DNA of 5,005 nt from JACOVP01 sp035289145 (GCA_035289145.1 DATDXZ010000018.1:1-5005), one strand, 5' to 3'; shown: positions 1-4,838, counted from the stretch's first letter. A program made the numbers and translations. Notes: generated from the sequence alone by a model not told the origin.

Positions 1-70
1 AGCAAACAACCTCTGCGAAGATATCTGCTCCCGCAACAATTCCGCATTAGGCAAAACATCGCTGCATTGA
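1..70 (+). CDS. C-terminal end of an upstream protein (partial), possibly cysteine-rich
   Basis: Reading from base 2, this frame gives 22 codons that end at TGA 68-70; the 5' end lies outside the window. The visible tail contains Cys-Glu-Asp-Ile-Cys followed two residues later by Asn-Asn. This resembles the end of the Kunitz-like module in the lipoprotein at 1470-2060 (Cys-Val-Asp-Val-Cys, then Asn-Asn two residues on). The stop is followed directly by a folded inverted-repeat region and then a promoter, which is the layout expected at the end of a gene. A competing + frame starting at base 1 stays open to TAA 232-234, but it gives a very basic, unrecognised sequence and would run through the downstream promoter and gene start. 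I prefer the frame ending at 70, but the choice is uncertain because so little of the gene is visible. Product unknown. Confidence 0.4.
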   Translation, partial: ANNLCEDICSRNNSALGKTSLH

Positions 71-123
71 AGAGGCTAAACATTCCTAGAGGAATCTCTC
101 TTGTAAACAAGAGAAATCCTCTT
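70..123 (+). terminator. Branched inverted-repeat structure, possible transcript end
   Basis: An outer stem AAGAGG (70-75) with CCTCTT (118-123) encloses two perfect hairpins: ATTCC/GGAAT with a TAGA loop (82-95) and TCTCTTG/CAAGAGA with a TAAA loop (97-114). All stems are perfect, so the RNA could form a three-way junction. The last arm runs into TTTT (122-125). Its position just after the stop at 70 and before the promoter at about 155 fits a terminator or 3'-end stabilising structure for the upstream gene. The T-run is short for an archaeal terminator, so an RNA element or a protein-binding site is also possible. Confidence 0.4.
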
Positions 124-154
124 TTAACTATGGCTGTCTACAAAGAGCGATATC

Positions 155-165
155 TTTATAAATAT
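155..165 (+). promoter_or_regulatory. Archaeal TATA box for the redox operon
   Basis: TTTATAAATAT matches the archaeal box A consensus. Archaeal transcription usually starts about 25 bases downstream of the centre of the box, so the start is expected near 184-188. That leaves a leader of about 20-30 bases before the likely dsbA-like start at 206 or 215. No other convincing TATA box precedes a gene until 3263, so this promoter probably drives all six genes. Confidence 0.6.
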
Positions 166-200
166 CCGTCTTTTGCATTCTCTATTCAATACAAACAAAT

Positions 201-209
201 GGGGGATGA
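201..209 (+). promoter_or_regulatory. Purine-rich Shine-Dalgarno-like site that bears on the first gene's start
   Basis: GGGGGATGA resembles GGAGGTGA, the complement of the 16S rRNA 3' end. It lies nine bases (counted from the G-run) before TTG 215 and directly abuts ATG 206. It therefore favours TTG 215 on spacing, while start-codon strength favours ATG 206; the two differ by only three residues. It argues against a start at TTG 173, which lies upstream of the predicted transcription start. Confidence 0.45.
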
Positions 210-976
210 TTTTCTTGGCAAATACCAAGCATAAAGCAAATACAGCAGAGCATCACGCTCAACCAAAAATGCATACTGATAGTGCAGCTTCTTGGAAAGT
301 AGGCTGTTTAATGTTGTCAGTATTATTGATTATCTCAGTACTAACGCAAGGCTTCGGCTTTGGTGAAAGTAGCGGTGCGGGCGCGCAGCAAGTGCCAACA
401 CAACAGCCATCAGGCGCTAATGATCCGCAGCCAATAGTCAAGGCAGATCTCAAAGAAGATGGCGACCCAGCAATCGGTGACAAATCCGCGCCAGTGACTA
501 TCTTCGAATATTCTGACTATCAATGTCCATTCTGTCAGAGAGCATTCCAGCAGACCTATCCAGAAATACAAAAGCTAGTCAAGGAAGGAAAAGTGCGCTT
601 AATCTTCAAGGATTATCCATTGCCTTTCCATGAGCAGGCTGATGAGGCTGCAGTGGCTGCAAGCTGTGCAGGCCAGCAGGATAAATACTGGGAGATGCAT
701 GACAAGTTATACGAGACACAAACAACATGGTCTGGTAACACTGATCCTTACACAGTCTTCAAGGGATATGCCAAGGACTTAGGTCTTGATGAATCAGACT
801 TCAGTAGTTGCATTGCAGATCCTAAAGTTGCTCAAGAAGTGCAGGGTGATTTAGCTGAAGGAAGTGCCAATGGAGTTTCCGGTACGCCTACATTCTATGT
901 CAATGGTGTCCAATTAGTAGGTGCACAGCCCTGGGCAGCATTCAAGCAGATTATTGATCAAGAATTGAGCAAATGA
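206..976 (+). CDS. Membrane-anchored DsbA-family thiol:disulfide oxidoreductase
   Basis: This is a thioredoxin-fold protein of the DsbA/BdbD family, expected to catalyse disulfide formation or exchange on the outer face of the membrane. Numbering from ATG 206 (256 aa), a short hydrophilic N-terminus is followed by one transmembrane segment at about 30-53, then a flexible Gln/Gly/Ala/Ser/Pro-rich linker to about 80, then the DsbA domain. The active site CPFC is at 107-110 in the setting SDYQCPFC, and the cis-proline is in GTPT (Pro228), near YVNG and LVGAQP, all typical of the family. Two further cysteines (about 154 and 202) match positions often occupied in archaeal relatives. The frame extends back to TTG 173, but that codon is only eight bases past the TATA box; ATG 206 or TTG 215 is preferred. 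It is the first gene of the operon and its stop overlaps the next start (ATGA, 973-976). Family assignment is firm; the substrate is unknown, and one candidate is the cysteine-rich lipoprotein two genes downstream. Confidence 0.9.
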   Translation: MIFLANTKHKANTAEHHAQPKMHTDSAASWKVGCLMLSVLLIISVLTQGFGFGESSGAGAQQVPTQQPSGANDPQPIVKADLKEDGDPAIGDKSAPVTIFEYSDYQCPFCQRAFQQTYPEIQKLVKEGKVRLIFKDYPLPFHEQADEAAVAASCAGQQDKYWEMHDKLYETQTTWSGNTDPYTVFKGYAKDLGLDESDFSSCIADPKVAQEVQGDLAEGSANGVSGTPTFYVNGVQLVGAQPWAAFKQIIDQELSK

Positions 977-1473
977 ACAGCGCTCTTTTCTTTTTTTCTT
1001 TATTTTTTATAATTTTCATAACAGCATGTAGTAATACTGCTCAAGTAACTATAGATCGTCCCATCAAGGACAATGCAGGAAACACATTCCTGGTAAAAGA
1101 TCATGTCATTTGTGAACAAGAGGGCAAGCCTATCATTCGTGAATTCGCGACATCTTGGTGTCCACATTGCGCGTGGATCAAGCCAACCTATCAGCAAGTA
1201 GTTCAGGAATATGGTAATAAAATTATAGCCCATCAGTGGGAAGCAGATATTGGTGATGATCTCTTGTCAGAGCAGTTAGAATTAGCCGTTCCTCAAGAAG
1301 AAATAAACCTCTGGAAGACATTCAATCCCAATCAAACCATTCCCACGTTTGTGTTTGGCTGCAAGTATATACGCATCGGAAATGCTTTCGAAGAGCAAAA
1401 AGATAGAGAAGCGGAGGCAAGAGAATTCCGCGCGATTATTGATAAACTATTGAGTGGGGGAGAGAAACCATGA
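973..1473 (+). CDS. Thioredoxin-fold lipoprotein with a CPHC active site
   Basis: This 166-residue protein has a very Phe/Ile-rich signal segment (4-18) ending in a good lipobox, ITAC, with Cys19 as the expected lipidated residue. The mature part is thioredoxin-like: EFATSWCPHCAW places the CxxC at 63-66, and TIPTF supplies the cis-proline (Pro124). Extra cysteines are at 47 and 130, the latter six residues after the cis-proline; they could be a second redox pair or metal ligands. It should act outside the membrane, attached by lipid. Its role may be to reduce or load copper into the CuA cysteines of the next gene product, as TlpA- or Sco-type thioredoxin-fold proteins do for oxidase CuA sites; this is inferred from adjacency. 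Both ends overlap neighbours by 4 bases (ATGA). The coding start is exceptionally T-rich (984-1016). Confidence 0.85.
   Translation: MNSALFFFSLFFIIFITACSNTAQVTIDRPIKDNAGNTFLVKDHVICEQEGKPIIREFATSWCPHCAWIKPTYQQVVQEYGNKIIAHQWEADIGDDLLSEQLELAVPQEEINLWKTFNPNQTIPTFVFGCKYIRIGNAFEEQKDREAEAREFRAIIDKLLSGGEKP
984..1016 (+). other. T-rich tract at the start of the thioredoxin-like gene
   Basis: The coding strand carries runs of 4, 7, 3, 6 and 4 T's within 33 bases (for example TTTTTTT 991-997 and TTTTTT 1003-1008). It encodes the Phe-rich signal segment. Since archaeal RNA polymerase can terminate on T-runs in the non-template strand, the tract could cause partial termination after the first gene, but hydrophobic signal coding alone also explains it. 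Confidence 0.35.
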
Positions 1474-2060
1474 TGAAGAAAGGAGAGATTGTGTTATTAG
1501 TAATGGCAGTGATAGGAGTCTTGTTATTTTCCGCGTGTACAACTGGAACCAACACAGAGCCTGTCAAAAACCCAATAGTAAACGCTCAAGGATGTGACTG
1601 GAGAGCTCCAGCAGGTAATGAATTTCCTTTTGGGTCATGTGAAGCAGTCGTAGGAGCCTATTTCGATGGTGCTAATTGCATCAATTTAGCAGGCTGTCCG
1701 AATGAAGCGCAAGGAAAAATACCGTTCACTTCTCTAGAACAATGCGTGGATGTTTGTCAAGAAAATAATAAAGTGACTGGTAGTGCCGTCAAGGAGTTCA
1801 AGATTGAAACAAAGCAGTTCGTCTTCGTGCCAGAAACAATCACGGTGAAGAAAGGAGACAAAGTTCGCTTGGTAGTGACCAGCACAGATGTTGAACATGG
1901 CATTGGTATCCTAGAATTCGATGTCAGTCTCAAGGTGCCTAAGGGAGAGACAAGATCAGTGGAGTTCGTTGCAGATAAGGCAGGAACATACACAATGTAC
2001 TGTAATGTCTTCTGTGGAAATGATCACAAGAAGATGAAAGGAACTCTCGTAGTAGAGTAA
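1470..2060 (+). CDS. Lipoprotein with a Kunitz-like six-Cys module and a CuA-type cupredoxin domain
   Basis: The 196 residues read as a signal segment (5-22) with a lipobox-like LFSAC (Cys23), a short linker, a cysteine-rich module (42-96) and a cupredoxin domain (about 107-196). The cupredoxin carries CNVFCGNDHKKM (178-189), i.e. C-x3-C-G-x2-H-x2-M, plus His143. His143, Cys178, Cys182, His186 and Met189 have exactly the spacing of the bovine COX2 CuA ligands His161, Cys196, Cys200, His204 and Met207 (constant offset of 18). The residue equivalent to Glu198 is Val180, and there is no Trp in the domain. The cysteine module has six Cys (42, 57, 70, 76, 92, 96) with GSC, AYF, AGC and FTSLEQC, an order resembling BPTI/Kunitz domains but with altered spacing. 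No transmembrane helices follow the signal, so this is not a complete COX2. The likely role is extracytoplasmic one-electron transfer. The start has a G-rich Shine-Dalgarno-like stretch (about 1454-1463); ATG 1473 is an alternative. Confidence 0.88.
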   Translation: MMKKGEIVLLVMAVIGVLLFSACTTGTNTEPVKNPIVNAQGCDWRAPAGNEFPFGSCEAVVGAYFDGANCINLAGCPNEAQGKIPFTSLEQCVDVCQENNKVTGSAVKEFKIETKQFVFVPETITVKKGDKVRLVVTSTDVEHGIGILEFDVSLKVPKGETRSVEFVADKAGTYTMYCNVFCGNDHKKMKGTLVVE

Positions 2061-2061
2061 C

Positions 2062-2427
2062 ATGATGTTGAAGATCAAAGAGAGTCTTGACAGATATAGT
2101 CTTTCATTAGTCAGGATGACTCTAGGTCTTCTCTTTGTCTATTTTGCTTGGGATAAATTTCAATCCCCTGTATCTACATCAGTTATAATGCATGCTTCCA
2201 TGATGGGTGCAGCGATACCAACAAGTAATTTTGCGATCTACATGATTGCCATTGCAGAATTGATTGTAGGAATAGGGTTAATCTTCAGGATACAGGAGCA
2301 GAAAGCAGCCCTTTTGGCAGCAGTCTTATTGGCAGGCATCGTAGTCATTGCGCAGATCCCGCAGGATATTATTTTGTTCTTTGTAGCGCTCTACTTGAGT
2401 ACCAAGCATGCGGCAAAAACTATATAG
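2062..2427 (+). CDS. DoxX-like four-helix membrane protein
   Basis: The product is 121 residues and mostly hydrophobic, with helices at about 14-33, 57-75, 82-98 and 102-113. The first helix contains RMTLGLLFVYFAWDKF, a form typical of the DoxX family (Arg, then GLLF, then a Lys-Phe at the helix end), and the second ends in GIGLIFR. DoxX and the related MauE and TQO proteins sit near thiol or quinone redox enzymes; the founding member is a subunit of thiosulfate:quinone oxidoreductase. Here it may link the extracytoplasmic CxxC proteins to a membrane quinone or thiol pool, which is inference. There are no cysteines, so it cannot relay disulfides itself. It starts one base after the preceding stop; ATG 2065 is an equally possible start. 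Its last 20 bases overlap the next gene. Confidence 0.75.
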   Translation: MMLKIKESLDRYSLSLVRMTLGLLFVYFAWDKFQSPVSTSVIMHASMMGAAIPTSNFAIYMIAIAELIVGIGLIFRIQEQKAALLAAVLLAGIVVIAQIPQDIILFFVALYLSTKHAAKTI

Positions 2428-3022
2428 TAGTCTAGGAATTGTAATATTCGCTTTTCTAAGTATCATGATCAGTGCAGATGTTGTCATCTTCAATGAGAAA
2501 ACCTATCCTCCGCTCTTCGAAAACTATGGAGTCTACACAAATATAAACGCTTCTCAAGAAACTATACTGCAGCAGCATACAAATATCTTAAACTATATCC
2601 AGCAAGAAGAACCACTAGAACCAATCTTGCTCAATCAGAAAGAGATAAGGCATATGGCAGATGTGCAAAACATTGTCACTCGTGGTCAGCAGTTACTGAT
2701 GCTTTGGGTGTTAATCCAGTTCGTTATTGTTTTGAGAATCAGAGAAAAGAAAAAAGTCTTGCTCTATGGAGGAATACTCACATTAGGTATATTAGGGGTG
2801 GTAGCATTCAGTCCGTTTGCAGCAACGTTTTACAATATGCATAAGCTCTTGTTTGATAATGATCTCTGGTTGTTGAATCCTGCGACAGATAATCTCATCA
2901 AGATATATCCTGAAGTTTTGTTCAGAGCAATAGCCATGAAAATAAGCTTGGTTGCTGGTATTGTGGCAGGTGCAAGCATAGCGATAGGTTTATATAAATC
3001 CTCAAAAAAAGTAACAGAATGA
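2408..3022 (+). CDS. DUF1461-like integral membrane protein
   Basis: This 204-residue protein has predicted membrane segments at about 7-28, 92-109, 117-138 and 175-196. A soluble loop of roughly 60 residues lies between the first two, and a conserved-looking loop between the last two. Two stretches match what I recall of the DUF1461 (TIGR01906) family: EIRHMADV at 79-86 and, at 141-172, F-x3-H-x3-F-x2-D-x-W followed by D-x-LI-x3-PE-x2-F. The loops with His82, Asp85, His145, Asp152, Trp154 and Asp161 probably face the outside and could bind a ligand or metal; the family has no assigned function that I know. It begins inside the DoxX-like gene (20-base overlap) and ends in an ATGA overlap with the glutaredoxin gene, so it is firmly part of the operon. 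The family call is from motif memory, not a search. Confidence 0.72.
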   Translation: MRQKLYSSLGIVIFAFLSIMISADVVIFNEKTYPPLFENYGVYTNINASQETILQQHTNILNYIQQEEPLEPILLNQKEIRHMADVQNIVTRGQQLLMLWVLIQFVIVLRIREKKKVLLYGGILTLGILGVVAFSPFAATFYNMHKLLFDNDLWLLNPATDNLIKIYPEVLFRAIAMKISLVAGIVAGASIAIGLYKSSKKVTE

Positions 3023-3252
3023 CAAAGGTAGCAATCTACACATCTCCAACCTGTGCTTGGTGTAAAAAAACAAAGGAATTCTTCCAGAAGCACAATGTCA
3101 AGTATCAGGAGCTCAGCATTATCGAAGAGAAATACGCGCAGGAGTCGCAGGAAAAGTCAGGACAGATTGGTGTTCCAGTTATAGAGATTGACGGAAAGAT
3201 TATTGTAGGTTTTGACGAGCCTGCCCTAAAGAAAGCATTGAAAATCAAGTAA
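3019..3252 (+). CDS. Small glutaredoxin-like protein
   Basis: The 77-residue single-domain protein begins with KVAIYTSPTCAWC, putting the CxxC active site at 12-15. It continues with SGQIGVPVIEIDGKIIVGFD, which supplies the cis-proline (Pro53) and the glycine-aspartate pattern of glutaredoxin/NrdH folds. It resembles short archaeal and bacterial glutaredoxin-like proteins, including the Uxx-star group, but has a normal Cys at the first active-site position. There is no signal peptide, so it should be cytosolic, unlike the other proteins of the operon. As the last gene, it could supply reducing equivalents to the membrane components or repair cytosolic thiols. Its start overlaps the previous stop by 4 bases (ATGA). 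Fold and active site are clear; the partner is unknown. Confidence 0.9.
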   Translation: MTKVAIYTSPTCAWCKKTKEFFQKHNVKYQELSIIEEKYAQESQEKSGQIGVPVIEIDGKIIVGFDEPALKKALKIK

Positions 3253-3262
3253 TACCTAAAAA

Positions 3263-3270
3263 TTTATATA
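3263..3270 (+). promoter_or_regulatory. Strong archaeal TATA box for relBE (leaderless)
   Basis: TTTATATA is a perfect box A, preceded by the A-rich CTAAAAA that suits a BRE. Its centre lies about 26 bases before ATG 3293, so transcription should begin at or within a base or two of the start codon. That predicts a leaderless mRNA, in line with the lack of any Shine-Dalgarno sequence. It lies only 10 bases after the stop of the glutaredoxin gene. Confidence 0.75.
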
Positions 3271-3294
3271 CTATAATACACTATAGTTTACTAT
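3270..3294 (+). promoter_or_regulatory. Candidate antitoxin operator: ACTAT repeated every 10 bp
   Basis: ACTAT occurs at 3270-3274, 3280-3284 and 3290-3294, exactly one helical turn apart, so all three copies lie on the same DNA face. The middle copy is part of the palindrome ACTATAGT (3280-3287), and CTATA (3271-3275) pairs with TATAG (3282-3286) as an inverted repeat. The block covers the end of the TATA box through the predicted transcription start, the right place for autorepression by a ribbon-helix-helix antitoxin, which contacts short repeats. Binding is inferred. Confidence 0.45.
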
Positions 3295-3511
3295 GGCAAC
3301 AACAATCCAGATCAGTAAAAATCTACAGACTGAACTTAATAAAAGAAAATTTTCTGAGAGAGAATCTTATGAAGAAGTTATTTGGGATATACTAGAAGAT
3401 ACTTTAGAATTATCTGAAGAAACTAAGAAGGATATAGCTCAAGCTGAGAAAGATATTAAGGAAGGAAGAGTTTTCACCCACGAAGAAGTTAAGAAAAAAT
3501 TGGGTTTTTAA
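3293..3511 (+). CDS. RelB-like ribbon-helix-helix antitoxin
   Basis: The 72-residue protein starts MATTIQISKNLQTELNK, a short beta strand followed by a helix, which is the form of archaeal ribbon-helix-helix DNA-binding proteins; RESYEEVIWDILE continues the second helix (about 22-36). The acidic and lysine-rich C-terminal half (about 40-72) ends in EGRVFTHEEVKKKLGF, a pattern common in RelB/ParD-type antitoxins, where this part wraps around and inhibits the toxin. It probably forms dimers that bind its own promoter, where a phased ACTAT repeat is seen. The toxin gene begins directly at the next base after its stop. By hand count the gene is about 31% G+C, lower than a sampled stretch of the upstream operon (about 43%), which fits later acquisition. 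Confidence 0.85.
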   Translation: MATTIQISKNLQTELNKRKFSERESYEEVIWDILEDTLELSEETKKDIAQAEKDIKEGRVFTHEEVKKKLGF

Positions 3512-3760
3512 ATGTTTGAGTTACAATATACTGATAAAGCTTTAAAGCAGCTTGAAAAGCTAGACAAAAATATGCAAGACAGAATACTGCATACTCTGGA
3601 AAGAATTAGAATAAGACCCACCACTTATGTCAAAAAATTAGTAGGTAATCCTTATTTTAGGTTACGTGTTGGAGACTATAGAATCATAGTAAGTATCAAA
3701 AATGATCAGATGATAATTATGGTCGTCGAAGTAGGACACAGGAAAAATATCTATAAGTAA
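3512..3760 (+). CDS. relE: RelE-family mRNA-cleaving toxin
   Basis: The 82 residues have the RelE/ParE layout: an N-terminal strand (FELQYTDKA), two helices with the repeating KALKQLEKLDKNMQDRI pattern, then a beta sheet containing FRLRVGDYRIIV (49-60) and a C-terminal VEVGHRKNIYK (72-82). The Arg pair in FRLRVGDYR (50, 52, 57) and the HR-x-x-IY end (His76, Arg77, Tyr81) are the basic and aromatic residues that RelE-type ribonucleases use for ribosome-dependent mRNA cleavage. Length is normal and no key residue looks lost, so it is probably active. It sits immediately after the antitoxin with no gap, as expected for a TA pair. Codons are A/T-rich like those of its partner. A ParE-like (gyrase) target cannot be excluded from sequence alone, but the YR and HR-x-x-IY motifs favour RelE. 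Confidence 0.9.
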   Translation: MFELQYTDKALKQLEKLDKNMQDRILHTLERIRIRPTTYVKKLVGNPYFRLRVGDYRIIVSIKNDQMIIMVVEVGHRKNIYK

Positions 3761-3761
3761 A

Positions 3762-4811
3762 ATGAAACTCAAGCAAATTCCAGAAGACTTCTATGTCAAG
3801 GAAATAAATATTATCAAGCTAAACAAGAAGGGAGATCATTGTTACATCTGGTTGAAAAAGAAAAACTGGACAACAGTGCGTGTAGTGGAAGCTTTGGCGC
3901 GTCGTCTAGGAGCTGATGTGAATAAGTTTCACTATGCGGGATTAAAAGACAAAGATGGCATCACGGAGCAGATGATCTCGGGATATAAGATTGACACAGC
4001 ATTTCTCAAGAAGATAAAAATCAAGGACGTGGAATTAACAATTATAGGTTATGGAGATGAGCCCGTCAAGTTAGGAGGACACCAAGGAAACGCATTTACT
4101 ATAGTAGTAAGAGATTTAGATGCGCCCATAACAGCAGAGAATTTGCAGATTCCTAATTATTTCGATGATCAGCGTTTTGGAGGTTCTATACGTGCAGTCT
4201 CGCATCTCATTGGAGAGGCAATTGTGGAAGAAAATTATGAGTTGGCTGTCAAAAGAATATTGCTTGATCCATTTCCAGAAGAATCCAATGAAAACAAGCT
4301 CTATCGAGAAAAAATAAAACAACAATGGCCAGATATGGAAAATATCACTGTACCAAAAAATCTCTTTGAAGAGGAAAGAGTAGTCAAAAGTTTGAAAGAA
4401 GTTCCTGGAAATTTTAAGAGAGCAATAGGAAGTCTGCACAGAAGAATACTAACATTATGTATCCATGCTTATCAGTCTTATCTCTTTAACCTCAGATTGG
4501 CAGAATATGTAGGGCAGCAGGAAAAATTTGTTTATGTATCTTATGTCTTGGGAAAGCTGCCTATACCACTCAGAAAAGCACCAGAAAAAAGTCTTCCTTT
4601 GACAGGATGTGAAATAATCTCCTTCCCAGAGCTCAATACGAGGACCATACTGCGTCCAGCATTTGTGATGCCTCAAGAATTTGCTCTCAGTAAGCCAGAA
4701 AAAGATGAATTGAATAAAGAAAAGTTAAAACAGACATTGACCTTCGCTCTATCTTCTGGATCTTATGCAACCATCGTAGCAAAAACACTAGTTGCTCGTA
4801 CTGAGATCTAA
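3762..4811 (+). CDS. truD: tRNA pseudouridine(13) synthase TruD
   Basis: The 349-residue product is a TruD-family enzyme, which converts uridine 13 of certain tRNAs (position 35 in pre-tRNA-Tyr in some organisms) to pseudouridine. Motifs in order: FHYAGLKDKDGITEQ (56-70) with the expected catalytic Asp63; LGGHQGNAF (104-112); NYFDDQRFGG (132-141); HAYQSYLFN in the second half; and GSYAT (333-337) near the end. The insertion domain between about 150 and 300 is present but short; I recall many archaeal TruDs being longer, while E. coli TruD is similar in length. It starts one base after the relE stop, and I find no good TATA box or Shine-Dalgarno sequence just upstream, so it may be transcribed from the toxin-antitoxin promoter. 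All signature motifs are intact. Its stop lies in a 16-bp tandem duplication facing a convergent gene. Confidence 0.96.
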   Translation: MKLKQIPEDFYVKEINIIKLNKKGDHCYIWLKKKNWTTVRVVEALARRLGADVNKFHYAGLKDKDGITEQMISGYKIDTAFLKKIKIKDVELTIIGYGDEPVKLGGHQGNAFTIVVRDLDAPITAENLQIPNYFDDQRFGGSIRAVSHLIGEAIVEENYELAVKRILLDPFPEESNENKLYREKIKQQWPDMENITVPKNLFEEERVVKSLKEVPGNFKRAIGSLHRRILTLCIHAYQSYLFNLRLAEYVGQQEKFVYVSYVLGKLPIPLRKAPEKSLPLTGCEIISFPELNTRTILRPAFVMPQEFALSKPEKDELNKEKLKQTLTFALSSGSYATIVAKTLVARTEI

Positions 4812-4838
4812 CAAAATTACTTTCTAACAAAATTACTT
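4807..4838. repeat. Perfect 16-bp tandem duplication at the convergent gene ends
   Basis: TCTAACAAAATTACTT occurs twice in a row (4807-4822 and 4823-4838) without a mismatch. The truD stop TAA (4809-4811) is in copy 1 and the minus-strand gene's stop (TTA on +, 4833-4835) is in copy 2. A single ancestral copy could have held both stops, so this looks like a recent slippage duplication that lengthened the gap between the genes from 5 to 21 bases. Confidence 0.9.

Noticed and set aside
70..123. tRNA or tRNA-like gene
   Set aside because: No T-arm GGTTCRA-type sequence, no 7-bp acceptor stem and only two internal hairpins.
1..234. A + frame from base 1 open for 77 codons to TAA 232-234
   Set aside because: It gives a basic, unrecognised sequence, runs through the structured region, the TATA box and the likely DsbA-like start. 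The frame ending at 70 explains the layout better, though this frame is not strictly excluded.
259..483. Minus-strand open frame opposite the DsbA-like gene
   Set aside because: It lies fully inside a well-supported gene on the other strand, has no promoter and shows no family motif.
1757..1993. Minus-strand open frame opposite the CuA domain
   Set aside because: It is antisense to a domain with a complete metal-ligand motif and low complexity in Ser/Thr/Leu; a shadow frame.
1470..2060. Ordinary cytochrome c oxidase subunit II
   Set aside because: It lacks the two N-terminal transmembrane helices, the interface Glu and the electron-entry Trp, and no subunit I gene is in the window.
2830..3093. 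Minus-strand open frame with several cysteines across the DUF1461/glutaredoxin junction
   Set aside because: The cysteines come from reverse reading of two real genes; no start signal or recognisable domain.
3270..3294. CRISPR or satellite repeat
   Set aside because: Units are only 5 bases in three copies over a promoter; a protein-binding site is the simpler reading.
4116..4676. Two minus-strand frames opposite truD
   Set aside because: Both sit inside the conserved truD coding sequence and have aromatic-rich, unstructured-looking products.
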